A stretch of DNA of 64,000 nucleotides from Knoellia subterranea KCTC 19937 (GTDB taxonomy: Bacteria; Actinomycetota; Actinomycetes; Actinomycetales; Dermatophilaceae): NCBI RefSeq assembly GCF_000768685.1, contig NZ_AVPK01000010.1, positions 47,048-111,047 of the forward strand, in the 5' to 3' direction. The position numbers and the translations under genes are program-made. The notes beneath the pieces were generated by a model. It saw only the letters and a list, made by a program, of their open reading frames with translations. It made no database searches and was not told where the DNA came from. Of this stretch, positions 17,182 to 27,283 are shown in pieces. Within the stretch, counting starts at the first letter, position 1, and every line of letters starts with the position of its first letter.

Positions 17182-17955
17182 ATGGACGCCACGGTCGAGC
17201 AGCGAGCCCTGACCCGCCGCGATCTGCTGCTCGAGACGGCTCTGGTCCTCGGGGTGTCGCTCGGGGCGTCGGCGATCTGGAGTGCGCTGTCGCTCATCCG
17301 CAAGCTCACGGCCGAGGTGTCGCTGAGCAAGCAGACGACGGCGATGAACTCGTCGGTCACGCCGGACCGTCCCTGGCTGGACCTGGCCTATCAACTCGTG
17401 GGCATCGGATTGGCCCTCGTACCAGTGGTGCTCGCGCTGCACCTCCTCGCGCGCGGGGATGTGCGGGCACGGTTCGCGATCGGCTGGGACTGGACGCAGC
17501 CGGCTCGAGACCTCGTGCGCGGACTCGGTCTCGCGGCTCTCGTCGGCATCCCCGGGCTGGGCCTGTATGCCGTCGCGCGGGCTCTCGATCTCAACACCAC
17601 CATCGCGGCGGCGAACCTCGGCGGGGCATGGTGGACGGTGCCGGTGTTGGTGCTGGCCGCCGCGCAGAACGCCATCCTCGAGGAGGTCGTCATGGTCGGC
17701 TACCTCTTCACCCGGTGGTCGCAGGCTGGATGGTCGACGACGCGAGTCATGGTGTCCTCAGCGCTGATTCGCGGTTCGTACCACCTGTATCAGGGGTTCG
17801 GTGGCTTCGTCGGCAACGCCATCATGGGGCTGCTGTTCGGCTGGATCTACACCCGCACGAAGCGCGTCGGGATCCTCGTCGTGGCTCACACCGTGCTCGA
17901 CATCGTCGCTTTCGTTGGCTACTCCCTGCTCAAGGACCACCTCAGCTGGCTCTGA
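17182..17955 (+). CDS. CPBP-family intramembrane metalloprotease (CAAX protease/bacteriocin-processing type)
   Basis: 257 residues, about six to seven transmembrane segments. The ABI/CPBP motif 1 glutamates are in NAILEEVVMVGYLFTRW; motif 2 is RGSYHLYQGFGG and the last conserved histidine is in VVAHTVLDIVAF. These residues bind the catalytic metal in the family, whose members cleave within membranes or act in bacteriocin immunity. TAGGCT lies 7 nt before the ATG (leaderless). It is followed by a gap and then the 70-bp palindromic repeat. Confidence 0.84.
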   Translation: MDATVEQRALTRRDLLLETALVLGVSLGASAIWSALSLIRKLTAEVSLSKQTTAMNSSVTPDRPWLDLAYQLVGIGLALVPVVLALHLLARGDVRARFAIGWDWTQPARDLVRGLGLAALVGIPGLGLYAVARALDLNTTIAAANLGGAWWTVPVLVLAAAQNAILEEVVMVGYLFTRWSQAGWSTTRVMVSSALIRGSYHLYQGFGGFVGNAIMGLLFGWIYTRTKRVGILVVAHTVLDIVAFVGYSLLKDHLSWL

Positions 17956-18002
17956 GTCGTCCCACTGCCGGGGAGCGTGCCGACGGGTCATCACCTGTGG
18001 CC

Positions 18003-18072
18003 GTCGGTCGGGGATTGTGTGACGGATCGGGGGTCCTGCGACCCCCGACCCGTCACGCGACCCCCGACTGAC
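18003..18072. repeat. 70-bp palindromic repeat, copy 1
   Basis: Outer arms GTCGGTCGGGG and CCCCCGACTGAC flank an inner hairpin TCGGGGGTC...GACCCCCGA-like. Copy 2 is at 19082; 59 of 70 positions agree by hand alignment, with no gaps. This copy overlaps the 3' end of the AbiEi-like reading frame, contributing its last residues (GGQSGVA). Confidence 0.8.
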
Positions 18073-19015
18073 CACCACGCAAGTCGATCCACGTTGAGCG
18101 CCGCTCCGGGACGATGCCCTTCTCGCCGAGGATCGTGAGCAACCGCTTGGGCTGGGTGAGGTCGGACCACACCCATCGCGCGACCTCCGCGAGCCGACGC
18201 AACCGGTCCTCACGCTGCTTCTCGGCCCACAGGACACGACCGGCTTCCGACTGCATGGCACCGGAAGGGATGTTGTACTTCGACCGTCCGTCGAACTCGC
18301 CGATGACGCCCTCCCACCAGAAGTCAGCATCGCCGATGTGCCCTGCGTCGTCGTGGAAGGCGACCTGAAGCCGGGGTCGGGGCAGGTTGAGACGGAACAT
18401 CTGTACCCGGGAGAAGCTCTCCCCCGGCGACATGCTCAGTCCGTCTGCAAGTTCAACGGCCGTGCGGGCTCGCGCTCGTCCTGGCGCGCCGGCCGGGACC
18501 AGCGCCAGCTCGTCGGCAAGATCGGCCCGCGTGCACAGGTGGTGGCGCAGGCAGTAGTCCGCCGCCGCGACCGCATCCTGCAGGGACTCGTAGCGACCGA
18601 GGTCGACCACCGTGCGCGCGGGGCTCGTGACCTGAACTCCGTTGACCAGGACCGCCTCCGCGGGCTGGCCCAAGAGCGGCCGGAGCACGTGCGACCCACT
18701 CACCCCTCGTCGAGTCACGAGGTGGCGCACAGTCGCTGGCTACGACGTAATGCGTGGGAAGCCGTGGACCGCGGCTGCCGAAGCGGCCACGAAGATGAGG
18801 CAGTCCCCATGGCGATGCGCCTTGGCCGTGGCATGGACGAGGGCCGCGTGCCGGTCGACGGGCTCCAGCTCACGCTGCGCCGACTCGGCCATCCAGACGC
18901 CGGGCCGCACATGGTGAAACAGACCCCGCGACGGTTGCGTCCCGCGAGCTCGCAGATCGCCAGTGGTGTGGAGGATCACCGGGTCGAATGGCGTGTGTCG
19001 TTCTGGTCCGAGCAT
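18053..19015 (-). pseudogene. AbiEi-like antitoxin / nuclease-like protein, interrupted by an in-frame TAG
   Basis: A 320-codon frame from ATG 19015 with a single internal TAG at 18740-18742 (codon 92). Both sides read well as one protein. The N-terminal half has the winged-helix start DLRARGTQPSRGLFHHVRPG and the AAAVHGF segment of the actinobacterial AbiEi family. The C-terminal half has VTSPARTVVDLGR and GDADFWWEGVIGEFDGRSKY, a restriction-endonuclease-like D-x-E-F-D-G...K pattern. The context ITS-TAG-PAT suggests a Trp or similar codon was hit. It may be dead, or a 228-residue product could start downstream. No partner AbiEii toxin is adjacent. It is bracketed by the two 70-bp repeats. 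Confidence 0.7.
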
Positions 19016-19081
19016 GCGCCGAGCCTGACAGGAACTGGCAAACCGACCGCTGGGTTTTCCACAGCGACCGGGGACCCGTCC

Positions 19082-19151
19082 GTCAGTCGGGGGTTGTGTG
19101 GCGTGTCGGGGGTCGCGCGACCCCCGACCCACCACCCCACCCCCGACTGAC
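19082..19151. repeat. 70-bp palindromic repeat, copy 2
   Basis: Outer arms GTCAGTCGGGGG and CCCCCGACTGAC; the centre is a perfect palindrome made of GTCGGGGGTCGC and its complement. It lies upstream of the AbiEi-like gene, while copy 1 lies at its 3' end. Confidence 0.8.
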
Positions 19152-19183
19152 GCAGAGCGAAGGCGGATGCCACGCCTAAAAGG

Positions 19184-19228
19184 CGAGCACCCGGCATACC
19201 GAAGAATTTTCGGTATGCCGGGTGCTCG
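19184..19228 (-). terminator. Strong hairpin terminator of the sdhCAB operon
   Basis: A perfect 20-bp stem (arms 19184-19203 and 19209-19228) with a GAATT loop, 17 bp past the sdhB stop. On the minus strand it is followed by a short CCTTTTAGG. Each arm contains the word GGTATGCCGGGTGCTC that recurs at other gene ends in the window. Confidence 0.8.
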
Positions 19229-19244
19229 GCGTTGCGGGACCGGT

Positions 19245-19996
19245 TCAGCGACCGTGCTTGAGGGCCGTGCGCAGGTCCTTGTTGAGCTGGCTGATGACGT
19301 CCTGCGGGATGCCCTTGGGGCAGGCCTGCGAGCACTCACCGATGTTGGTGCAGCCGCCGAAGCCCTCGTGGTCGTGCTGGTTGACCATCGAGACGACGCG
19401 GGCGTCGCGCTCCGGTTGACCCTGGGGCAGCTCACCGAGGTGGGTGATCTTGGCGCCCATGAAGAGCATGCCGCTGGCGTTGGGGCAGGCCGCGACACAC
19501 GCGCCACAGCCGATGCACTCGGCCGCCATGAAGGCGCGGTCGGCGGCGGTCTTGGGCACCGGCGCCGCGTGGGCGTCGGGAGCCGAACCCGTGTTGGCCG
19601 AGATGAAGCCACCCGACTGGATGATGCGGTCGAACGCGCCCCGGTCGACCACGAGGTCGCGCACGATCGGGAACGCCTCGGCACGCCACGGCTCGACGGT
19701 GATCGTCTCGCCGTCCTTGAACGAACGCATGTGCAGCTGGCACGTCGTCGTCTTCTCGGGGCCGTGTGCGTGGCCGGAGATCATCAGGCCACACATGCCG
19801 CAGATGCCCTCGCGACAGTCACTGTCGAACGCGATCGGCTCCTCGCCCTTGGCGTTGAGCTCCTCGTTGAGGACGTCGAGCATCTCGAGGAAGGACATGT
19901 CGGGGCTGATGTCCGACACGCGGTACGTGACGAACTGGCCCTTGTCCTGGGGTCCGGACTGACGCCAGATCTTGAGGGTCAGGTTCATGTTGCCGC

Positions 19997-20000
<4 letters not shown>
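19245..20000 (-). CDS. sdhB: Succinate dehydrogenase iron-sulfur subunit
   Basis: 251 residues. Carries electrons from SdhA flavin to the quinone. The [2Fe-2S] ligands are in [10 protein letters not shown] plus TTTCQLH; the [4Fe-4S] and [3Fe-4S] clusters are bound by [12 protein letters not shown] and [15 protein letters not shown]. The form resembles the SdhB of actinobacterial and Bacillus-type menaquinone-linked enzymes. GTG start overlaps the sdhA stop (GTGA); an ATG four codons in (MNLTLKIW) is the alternative. Last gene of sdhCAB. Confidence 0.95.
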
Positions 20001-22054
<2,054 letters not shown>

Positions 22055-22069
22055 GAGTCAGCGACACCT

Positions 22070-22777
22070 TCAGGGGATCAGGCCGAATGCGATGGACAGC
22101 GGCGGGATGAGGAAGCCGACGACGATGAGCGCCGCAGTGGCGGTCGCGATCGTCTTCGCGCGTCCGTGCGCCTTGGGGGTCATGGTCCAGCCGAGGGTCT
22201 GCTGGGCGCTGTAGACACCGTGCTTGAGGTGCATGAACAGGGCGATCATCGCGGCGACGTAGATGAGGACCATCCACCACACCTGGAAGCTCGCGACGAC
22301 GAGCTGGTAGGGGTTCGCCGTGATGTCGATGCCCTGCTTGTCGGGGTTGGGCGAGATCTTGACGATCGTGAAGTGCAGGAGGTGCCAGACGATGAAGACG
22401 AGGAGGAAGACCCCGCCCCAGCGCATCCACTTCGAGGTCGCGGCGGTCTTGACCGCGTCGTAGCGCGTGCGGCGCGCAGCGCCGGCGCGACTCCAGAGCC
22501 GGAACGCGGCATACGCGTGTCCGATGATCGACAGGATCAGGACGATGCGCACGATCCAGAGCAGACCGCCGTACGGGAGCATCGGCTCACCGAAGGTTCG
22601 CAGGTGCTCGGCATAGGTGTTGAACGCCTCCTCCCCCGCGAGTGCCTTGAGGTTTCCGTACATGTGCAGGAGCAGATATCCGACGAAGACCAGGCCGGTC
22701 ACTGCCATGAGCAGCTTCAGCGCGATCGTCGTGCTCCGTGCGGTCGTTCCGCGCGGGGAGAGCGTCGTCGTGGGCAT
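22070..22777 (-). CDS. sdhC: Succinate dehydrogenase cytochrome b subunit, five-helix type
   Basis: 235 residues with five transmembrane helices, as in B. subtilis/Corynebacterium enzymes that anchor SdhAB with one diheme subunit and no SdhD. Candidate heme ligand histidines appear in YLLLHMYGNLKA, ILSIIGHAYAAFRL, IVWHLLHFTIV and ALFMHLKHGVYSAQQT. The ATG at 22777 has TACCTT 6 nt upstream, suggesting that the operon mRNA is leaderless. First gene of sdhCAB. Confidence 0.92.
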   Translation of the reverse strand: MPTTTLSPRGTTARSTTIALKLLMAVTGLVFVGYLLLHMYGNLKALAGEEAFNTYAEHLRTFGEPMLPYGGLLWIVRIVLILSIIGHAYAAFRLWSRAGAARRTRYDAVKTAATSKWMRWGGVFLLVFIVWHLLHFTIVKISPNPDKQGIDITANPYQLVVASFQVWWMVLIYVAAMIALFMHLKHGVYSAQQTLGWTMTPKAHGRAKTIATATAALIVVGFLIPPLSIAFGLIP

Positions 22778-22853
22778 GACCGAAAGGTACCGCGCGCCAT
22801 GGGGTGACACGTGCTGAGGCAGGCCTAAGTCATGTGTGAGATATGCCCGTTAC

Positions 22854-23670
22854 TCATCCGTAGTCACCACGACGGTGTATGCCGTCCGCCCGTCTCCCGC
22901 GTTGCCCCACCTGGTCCTCCATCCAGTCCACGACGCAGGCTCGCGCCCGAGGGTCGCGAGCCTGCGCGTGTGGCTCTTCCAGCTCGAACCGGTTGAAGTA
23001 GGCCCCGCGCAGACCCGCGAGTGCGGAGTCGAGGGCAACCCTCAGCACGGGCAGAACTCCGTCGTCGAGGGTTGATGAACTCGTGAGCCCACTCTCCCGC
23101 ACCATCCGGGTGCGCATCTGGTGCGAAGGGTGAACGACGTTGACCGGCACGCCGCGAGCGCCGAGCTCGATCGTGGGACATGACGAGCGCCGTCTTGCTC
23201 CGCAGGTAGGCCTGGATCCCGTCGTAGCCCTGCGTGAACTCCAGGTCGTCGAGGTCAATGGGCGCCTGCCCCATGCTGCCGACCTGCACGATGCGACCAC
23301 CGTCCGCGAGCGCCGGCGCCAGAGCCGTCGCGACGAGATGCGGAGTCACGGCGTTGACGGCCATCCGCAGCTCGAGCCCCGCAGCATTCGTCTCGCGGAG
23401 CATCGGGTCGACGCCGCCCCCAACGGCTGCGTTGTTGATGATGAGCCCGATCGGCCCACCCTGAGCCGCCTCGCGGCAGACCTCGGCCACCTGGGCGTGG
23501 TCGGAGAGGTCGCAGTCCCACACGATCGGCTGGGGAGCGCCCAGGCGACGCACTTCGCCCACGAGGTCGACGACCCGGCCGGGCCCTCGGACGGGCAGAA
23601 ACAGTTGCCAGCCCCGTCGAGCCAGATCAAGGGCCACCTCTCGGCCCAGCCCCGAAGTCACGCCAGTCAC
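22854..23670 (-). pseudogene. Short-chain dehydrogenase/reductase, frameshifted
   Basis: The first part reads VTGVTSGLGREVALDLARRG (cofactor loop), IINNAAVGGG, QVGSMGQ and YLRSKTALVMS (catalytic Tyr-x-x-x-Lys). At about 23175-23185 the frame is lost; the continuing SDR C-terminus (IELGARGVPVNVVHPSHQMR) is found in another frame down to the stop at 22854. The N-terminus is also odd: in frame before the GTG start there is ATG AAT AGT GCA TAG, as if a normal MNSA-V start carried an amber codon. It may be a real pseudogene or a sequencing error. It is divergent from a MarR gene that probably regulated it. Confidence 0.7.
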
Positions 23671-23696
23671 CTATGCACTATTCATGCCTTGAACAT

Positions 23697-23712
23697 TATC
23701 AAGCCTTTGATA
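23697..23712. promoter_or_regulatory. Palindromic operator between SDR pseudogene and MarR
   Basis: TATCAAGCCTTTGATA has 6-bp perfect arms around GCCT. A second overlapping inverted repeat, CTTGA-N6-TCAAG, lies just upstream. Likely MarR binding site in the divergent promoter. Confidence 0.55.
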
Positions 23713-23738
23713 GTTGCCAAGTCTCGTAGAGTGGGCGC

Positions 23739-24170
23739 ATGGTCCTCGACGTCAGTGAACGCCTCGGCTTCGACATCAAGGCGACGGAGGTCGCCCTCAT
23801 GGCCCGCAAGGCCACTGCACTGCGCGAGGTGGGCCTGACGGTGGCGCAGTACGCCGCCCTCCTCACGCTGCGGGACAACCCCGGCATCACCGGTGCCGGC
23901 CTGGCGCGGAGTTGCCTCGTCACTCCCCAGGCGGCAGCGGCCGTCCTCAAGGCGCTCGAAGCCAAGGGGCTCGTCCAGCGCGAGAGCGATGACTGGAACC
24001 GCACTGCCCGCCCGGGCCGCCTCACTCCCGAGGGCGCCCGAATCCTGCGCAGTGCCGACGCGCGCGCATCCCGGATCGAGCAGCAGGTCCACGACGCGCT
24101 CACCCCGAAGCAGCGCGCCTCGCTCCGTCAACTGCTCGAGACCTGTCGCGCAGCTCTCGCCGACGACTGA
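23739..24170 (+). CDS. MarR-family transcriptional regulator
   Basis: 143 residues. Winged helix-turn-helix: LTVAQYAALLTLRDNPGITG, AGLARSCLVTPQAAAAVLKA, and the wing VQRESDDWNRTARPGRLTPE. The ATG at 23739 follows a TAGAGT -10 box by 6 nt (leaderless). It is divergent from the broken SDR gene, with a palindrome between, so its presumed target is now damaged and it may be orphaned. Confidence 0.87.
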   Translation: MVLDVSERLGFDIKATEVALMARKATALREVGLTVAQYAALLTLRDNPGITGAGLARSCLVTPQAAAAVLKALEAKGLVQRESDDWNRTARPGRLTPEGARILRSADARASRIEQQVHDALTPKQRASLRQLLETCRAALADD

Positions 24171-24283
24171 CCCTCCGGTATGCCGTCCGCCCGCCTCCCG
24201 AGGATCGCGCACCTCCCGGCCCTCCCACGTCGCGGAGGACCGACTTTGGCCCCGTGTCAGTGGACGATGACACGATCCGGTGC

Positions 24284-24613
24284 ATGGACGACGTGCGCGC
24301 AACGCTCGCCCGGGACCGGCTGGCCACGCTCGAGCGGTTGGCCGACCTGAGCGACGACTTCGACCGGTTCGTGGACGCCTCGCGCGACAGCAACGCCGAC
24401 GACGAGCACGACCCGGAGGGCGCGACGATCGCGTTCGAGCGGTCGCAGGTCGACGCCCTCATCCAGCAGGCGAGGCAGCACCTCGCCGAGGTCGACGCGG
24501 CGATGGAGCGGCTGGACGGTGGGACCTACGGCGTGTGCGAGCGGTGCGGATCCCCGATCGCTGCCGCGCGCCTCGAGGCCCGGCCCACCGCGCGCACCTG
24601 CGTCACCTGCTGA
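24284..24613 (+). CDS. DksA/TraR-type C4 zinc-finger protein
   Basis: 109 residues from ATG 24284; a GTG at 24254 would add ten residues. The N-terminal part is a predicted coiled coil (TLARDRLATLERLADLSDDF, then QQARQHLAEVDAAMERLDGG) and the C-terminus holds the zinc finger GVCERCGSPI...ARTCVTC with four cysteines. DksA binds the RNA polymerase secondary channel and works with ppGpp; short actinobacterial relatives are less well understood. CACGAT lies 7 nt before the ATG, favouring that start. It is convergent with rsmI. Confidence 0.8.
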   Translation: MDDVRATLARDRLATLERLADLSDDFDRFVDASRDSNADDEHDPEGATIAFERSQVDALIQQARQHLAEVDAAMERLDGGTYGVCERCGSPIAAARLEARPTARTCVTC

Positions 24614-24657
24614 CGCGACGGTCGGCCGGGTCCGAGCCGACCCCTCAGGGCCGACCG

Positions 24658-24714
24658 GAGGGTTGATGTGGGGTCCGGAGGGCAATGAACCCTCCGGACC
24701 CCACATGAACCCTC
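24658..24714. terminator. Large bidirectional hairpin between dksA-like gene and rsmI
   Basis: Arms of about 25 bp, including TGTGGGGTCCGGAGGG and its complement, around a short CAATGA loop, with only one or two mismatches, between convergent genes. Confidence 0.75.
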
Positions 24715-24745
24715 ATGGGGAGCAAAAGTTGGGGCGCGCGGGCGG

Positions 24746-25585
24746 TCAAGGCTTTTGGGCGGCGAGGGCGGCGTCGTAGAGCGCCTTCTTGGACAGGCCC
24801 GTGGCCGAGGCGACGTCGGAGCACACATCCTTGAGCCGCTCCCCCGCCGCGACCCGGTCGAGGATGCCGGTGAGCTGGCTCTCCACGTCGCCCACCTCGA
24901 CAACGGCCCCGGCGACGACAACAGTGATCTCACCCTTGACGCCGTCGTCGGCCCAGGCCACGAGGTCGACGAGCGTCCCGCGCCGCACCTCTTCATACGT
25001 CTTCGTCAGTTCACGGCACACCGCCGCGCGCCGGTCTCCCCCGAACACCGACTCCATCGCCGCGAGCGACTGGGCGATCCGGTGCGGCGCCTCGAAGAAC
25101 ACCATCGTCCGCTTCTCGTCCCGCAGCGCCGTGAGCGCCCGCAGCCGCTCCCCGCCCTTGCGCGGCAGGAACCCCTCGAAGCAGAACCGGTCCACCGGAA
25201 GCCCCGACACCGCGAGCGCCATGAGCACTGCCGACGGCCCCGGCACACACGTCACCCGGGCGTCGATCCCGACCGCCGCGGACACCAGGCGGTACCCCGG
25301 GTCGGACACGGACGGCATACCGGCATCCGTGACGACGAGAACGCGAGCGCCCTCGCGAAGTCTCTCGACGAGATCCGGCGTCCGCGACGCCTCGTTGTGC
25401 TCGTGATAGCTGACGACCGACCCACGCGGCGACACGTCCAGTGCGGAGCACAAACGGCGCAGCCGGCGCGTGTCCTCGGCGGCGATGACGTCTGCCGCCT
25501 CCAGCTCGGAGGCCAACCGCGGAGCCGCGTCGCGCGGGTCGCCGATCGGAGTCGCGGCCAGCACCAACACGCCCGTCTCGGTCAT
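24746..25585 (-). CDS. rsmI: 16S rRNA (cytidine1402-2'-O)-methyltransferase
   Basis: 279 residues, tetrapyrrole-methylase fold. RsmI methylates the ribose of C1402 in the 30S decoding centre. Motifs: LVLAATPIGDPRDAAPRLAS with the substrate-binding loop, IAAEDTRRLRRL, VTDAGMPSVSDPGYRLV, VTCVPGPSAVLMALAVSGLP and FEGFLPRK. The ATG at 25585 is preceded by TAGGAT at 7 nt. Divergent from the PMT gene, a common actinobacterial pairing. Confidence 0.94.
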   Translation of the reverse strand: MTETGVLVLAATPIGDPRDAAPRLASELEAADVIAAEDTRRLRRLCSALDVSPRGSVVSYHEHNEASRTPDLVERLREGARVLVVTDAGMPSVSDPGYRLVSAAVGIDARVTCVPGPSAVLMALAVSGLPVDRFCFEGFLPRKGGERLRALTALRDEKRTMVFFEAPHRIAQSLAAMESVFGGDRRAAVCRELTKTYEEVRRGTLVDLVAWADDGVKGEITVVVAGAVVEVGDVESQLTGILDRVAAGERLKDVCSDVASATGLSKKALYDAALAAQKP

Positions 25586-25647
25586 GTCAGCGATCCTACG
25601 GTCGCGGACCCAGCCCCCACACAGGTCGCTTTGCCTACGATGTGCCG

Positions 25648-27201
25648 GTGACCCGGACCGACGAGCTGCGCGCCCGCCTGCTCGGGACAACTCCCACCGA
25701 TCGCCTCTGGGGCTGGCTCGGACCGCTGTTCATCGCGGCCGTCGGCGGGTTCCTGCGGTTCTGGCACCTGGACCGACCGCACTCCCTGGTCTTCGACGAG
25801 ACGTACTACGTCAAGCAGGGCTGGTCGATGATCAAGTACGGCGTCGAGATGCGCGTCCAGGGCAAGAACGAGGCCGCCGACAAGCTCTGGAACGCCGGCA
25901 ACGTCAACGTCTTCAGCGACCAGGGCGACATGGTCGTCCACCCACCCGTCGGCAAGTGGCTCATCGGCCTGGGCGAGTGGATCTTCGGGCCGACGAGTTC
26001 GTTCGGGTGGCGCTTCGCCGTCGCCGCGACGGGCACGCTGTCGATCCTCATCCTCGGACGGGTCGCCCGCCGGATGTTCGGGTCGACCCTCCTCGGCTGC
26101 ATCGCCGCGCTGCTGCTGGCCGTCGAGGGCACCCACTTCGTCATGTCGCGCACCGGCATCCTCGACATGATCGTGTCGTTCTTCGCGCTCGCCGGATTCG
26201 CGGCACTCGTCGTCGATCGGGACCAGACCCGCGAGCGCCTGGCGAGTTGGGCAGGGACGCGGCCCACCGGCATACGCCTCACCTCCGGACCATGGTTGGG
26301 AGCCCGCCCCTGGCGCTGGGTCGCGGGGCTCATGCTCGGGCTCTGCGTCTCGACGAAGTGGTCCGGCATCTTCTTCATCGCCGTCTTCGGGCTGATGACG
26401 GTGCTCTGGGACTGGGGTGCGCGACGCGCCGTGGGGATTCGCCCGTGGGTGCGTGAAGGCTTCCTCAAGGACGGCCCGTATGCCGCGGTGCAGCTCGTCG
26501 TGACCGGTGCGGTCGTCTACGTGGTCTCGTGGGCGGGGTGGTTCCTCGGGTCGAACGGCTACCACCGGCAGTGGAACACCTTCCATCCGGGCGAGGGCAT
26601 CCAGTGGCTGCCGCCGGTGCTGCGCAACTGGGTGAAGTACCACCAGGACATGTGGCAGTTCAACACCACTCTGTCGACTCCGCACTCGTACCAGTCGAAC
26701 CCGTGGGGCTGGATGGTGCAGGCGCGGCCGACGTCGTTCTTCTACGAGGGGACGAAGCGGGGCGAGGGATCCTGCGACGTCGACTCGTGCTCGCAGGCCG
26801 TCCACACCATCGGCACGGTGTCGGTGTGGTGGGTCGGGATCGTGGCGCTCCTCGTGTGCCTGTTCTTCTGGGCGGTGAAGCGCGACTGGCGTGCGGGGGC
26901 GGCGCTCGCGGGGATCGTGGCGGGGTACGGGCCGTGGTTCATGTATCAGCACCGCACGATCTATGCGTTCTACTCGGTCGCGTTCGAGCCGTATGTCGTG
27001 CTGGCGATCGTGTTCTGCATCGGGTTGCTGCTCGGCGGCGCGTCGGCGTCACGGGAGAGGCGGCGGATCGGGGCGATCGTCGTGGGTGGTTACCTGCTGC
27101 TGACGATCGGACTGTTCGCGTGGTTCTACCCGTTGTATGCCGCGGAGGTCGTGCCATATGCACACTGGTACCGCCTCATGTGGTTCCCGTCCTGGATCTG
27201 A
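25648..27201 (+). CDS. Dolichyl-phosphate-mannose protein mannosyltransferase (PMT, GT39)
   Basis: 517 residues, multi-spanning membrane protein. Transfers mannose from polyprenyl-phosphate-mannose to Ser/Thr of exported proteins, which in actinobacteria are Sec-secreted. The catalytic Asp-Glu is in HSLVFDETYYVKQGW near residue 48, in the first external loop; SRTGILDMIVSFF and STKWSGIFF are further PMT motifs. The GTG at 25648 lies 6 nt past a TACGAT -10 box and is preferred to the GTG at 25642. The C-terminal YPLYAAEVVPYAHWYRLMWF is typical of bacterial PMTs. Confidence 0.92.
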   Translation: MTRTDELRARLLGTTPTDRLWGWLGPLFIAAVGGFLRFWHLDRPHSLVFDETYYVKQGWSMIKYGVEMRVQGKNEAADKLWNAGNVNVFSDQGDMVVHPPVGKWLIGLGEWIFGPTSSFGWRFAVAATGTLSILILGRVARRMFGSTLLGCIAALLLAVEGTHFVMSRTGILDMIVSFFALAGFAALVVDRDQTRERLASWAGTRPTGIRLTSGPWLGARPWRWVAGLMLGLCVSTKWSGIFFIAVFGLMTVLWDWGARRAVGIRPWVREGFLKDGPYAAVQLVVTGAVVYVVSWAGWFLGSNGYHRQWNTFHPGEGIQWLPPVLRNWVKYHQDMWQFNTTLSTPHSYQSNPWGWMVQARPTSFFYEGTKRGEGSCDVDSCSQAVHTIGTVSVWWVGIVALLVCLFFWAVKRDWRAGAALAGIVAGYGPWFMYQHRTIYAFYSVAFEPYVVLAIVFCIGLLLGGASASRERRRIGAIVVGGYLLLTIGLFAWFYPLYAAEVVPYAHWYRLMWFPSWI

Positions 27202-27283
27202 GTGTCTGGTCCGAGTCTCTGATGTGAGTGGCTGATCTGAGTCGCTGCCGGACGTTGTCGGTGCACCCACCTACCGTGAGGGT

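Noticed and set aside
19184..19228. Perfect 45-bp palindrome as an origin or recombination site
   Set aside because: It lies 17 bp after the sdhB stop and is better explained as a terminator.
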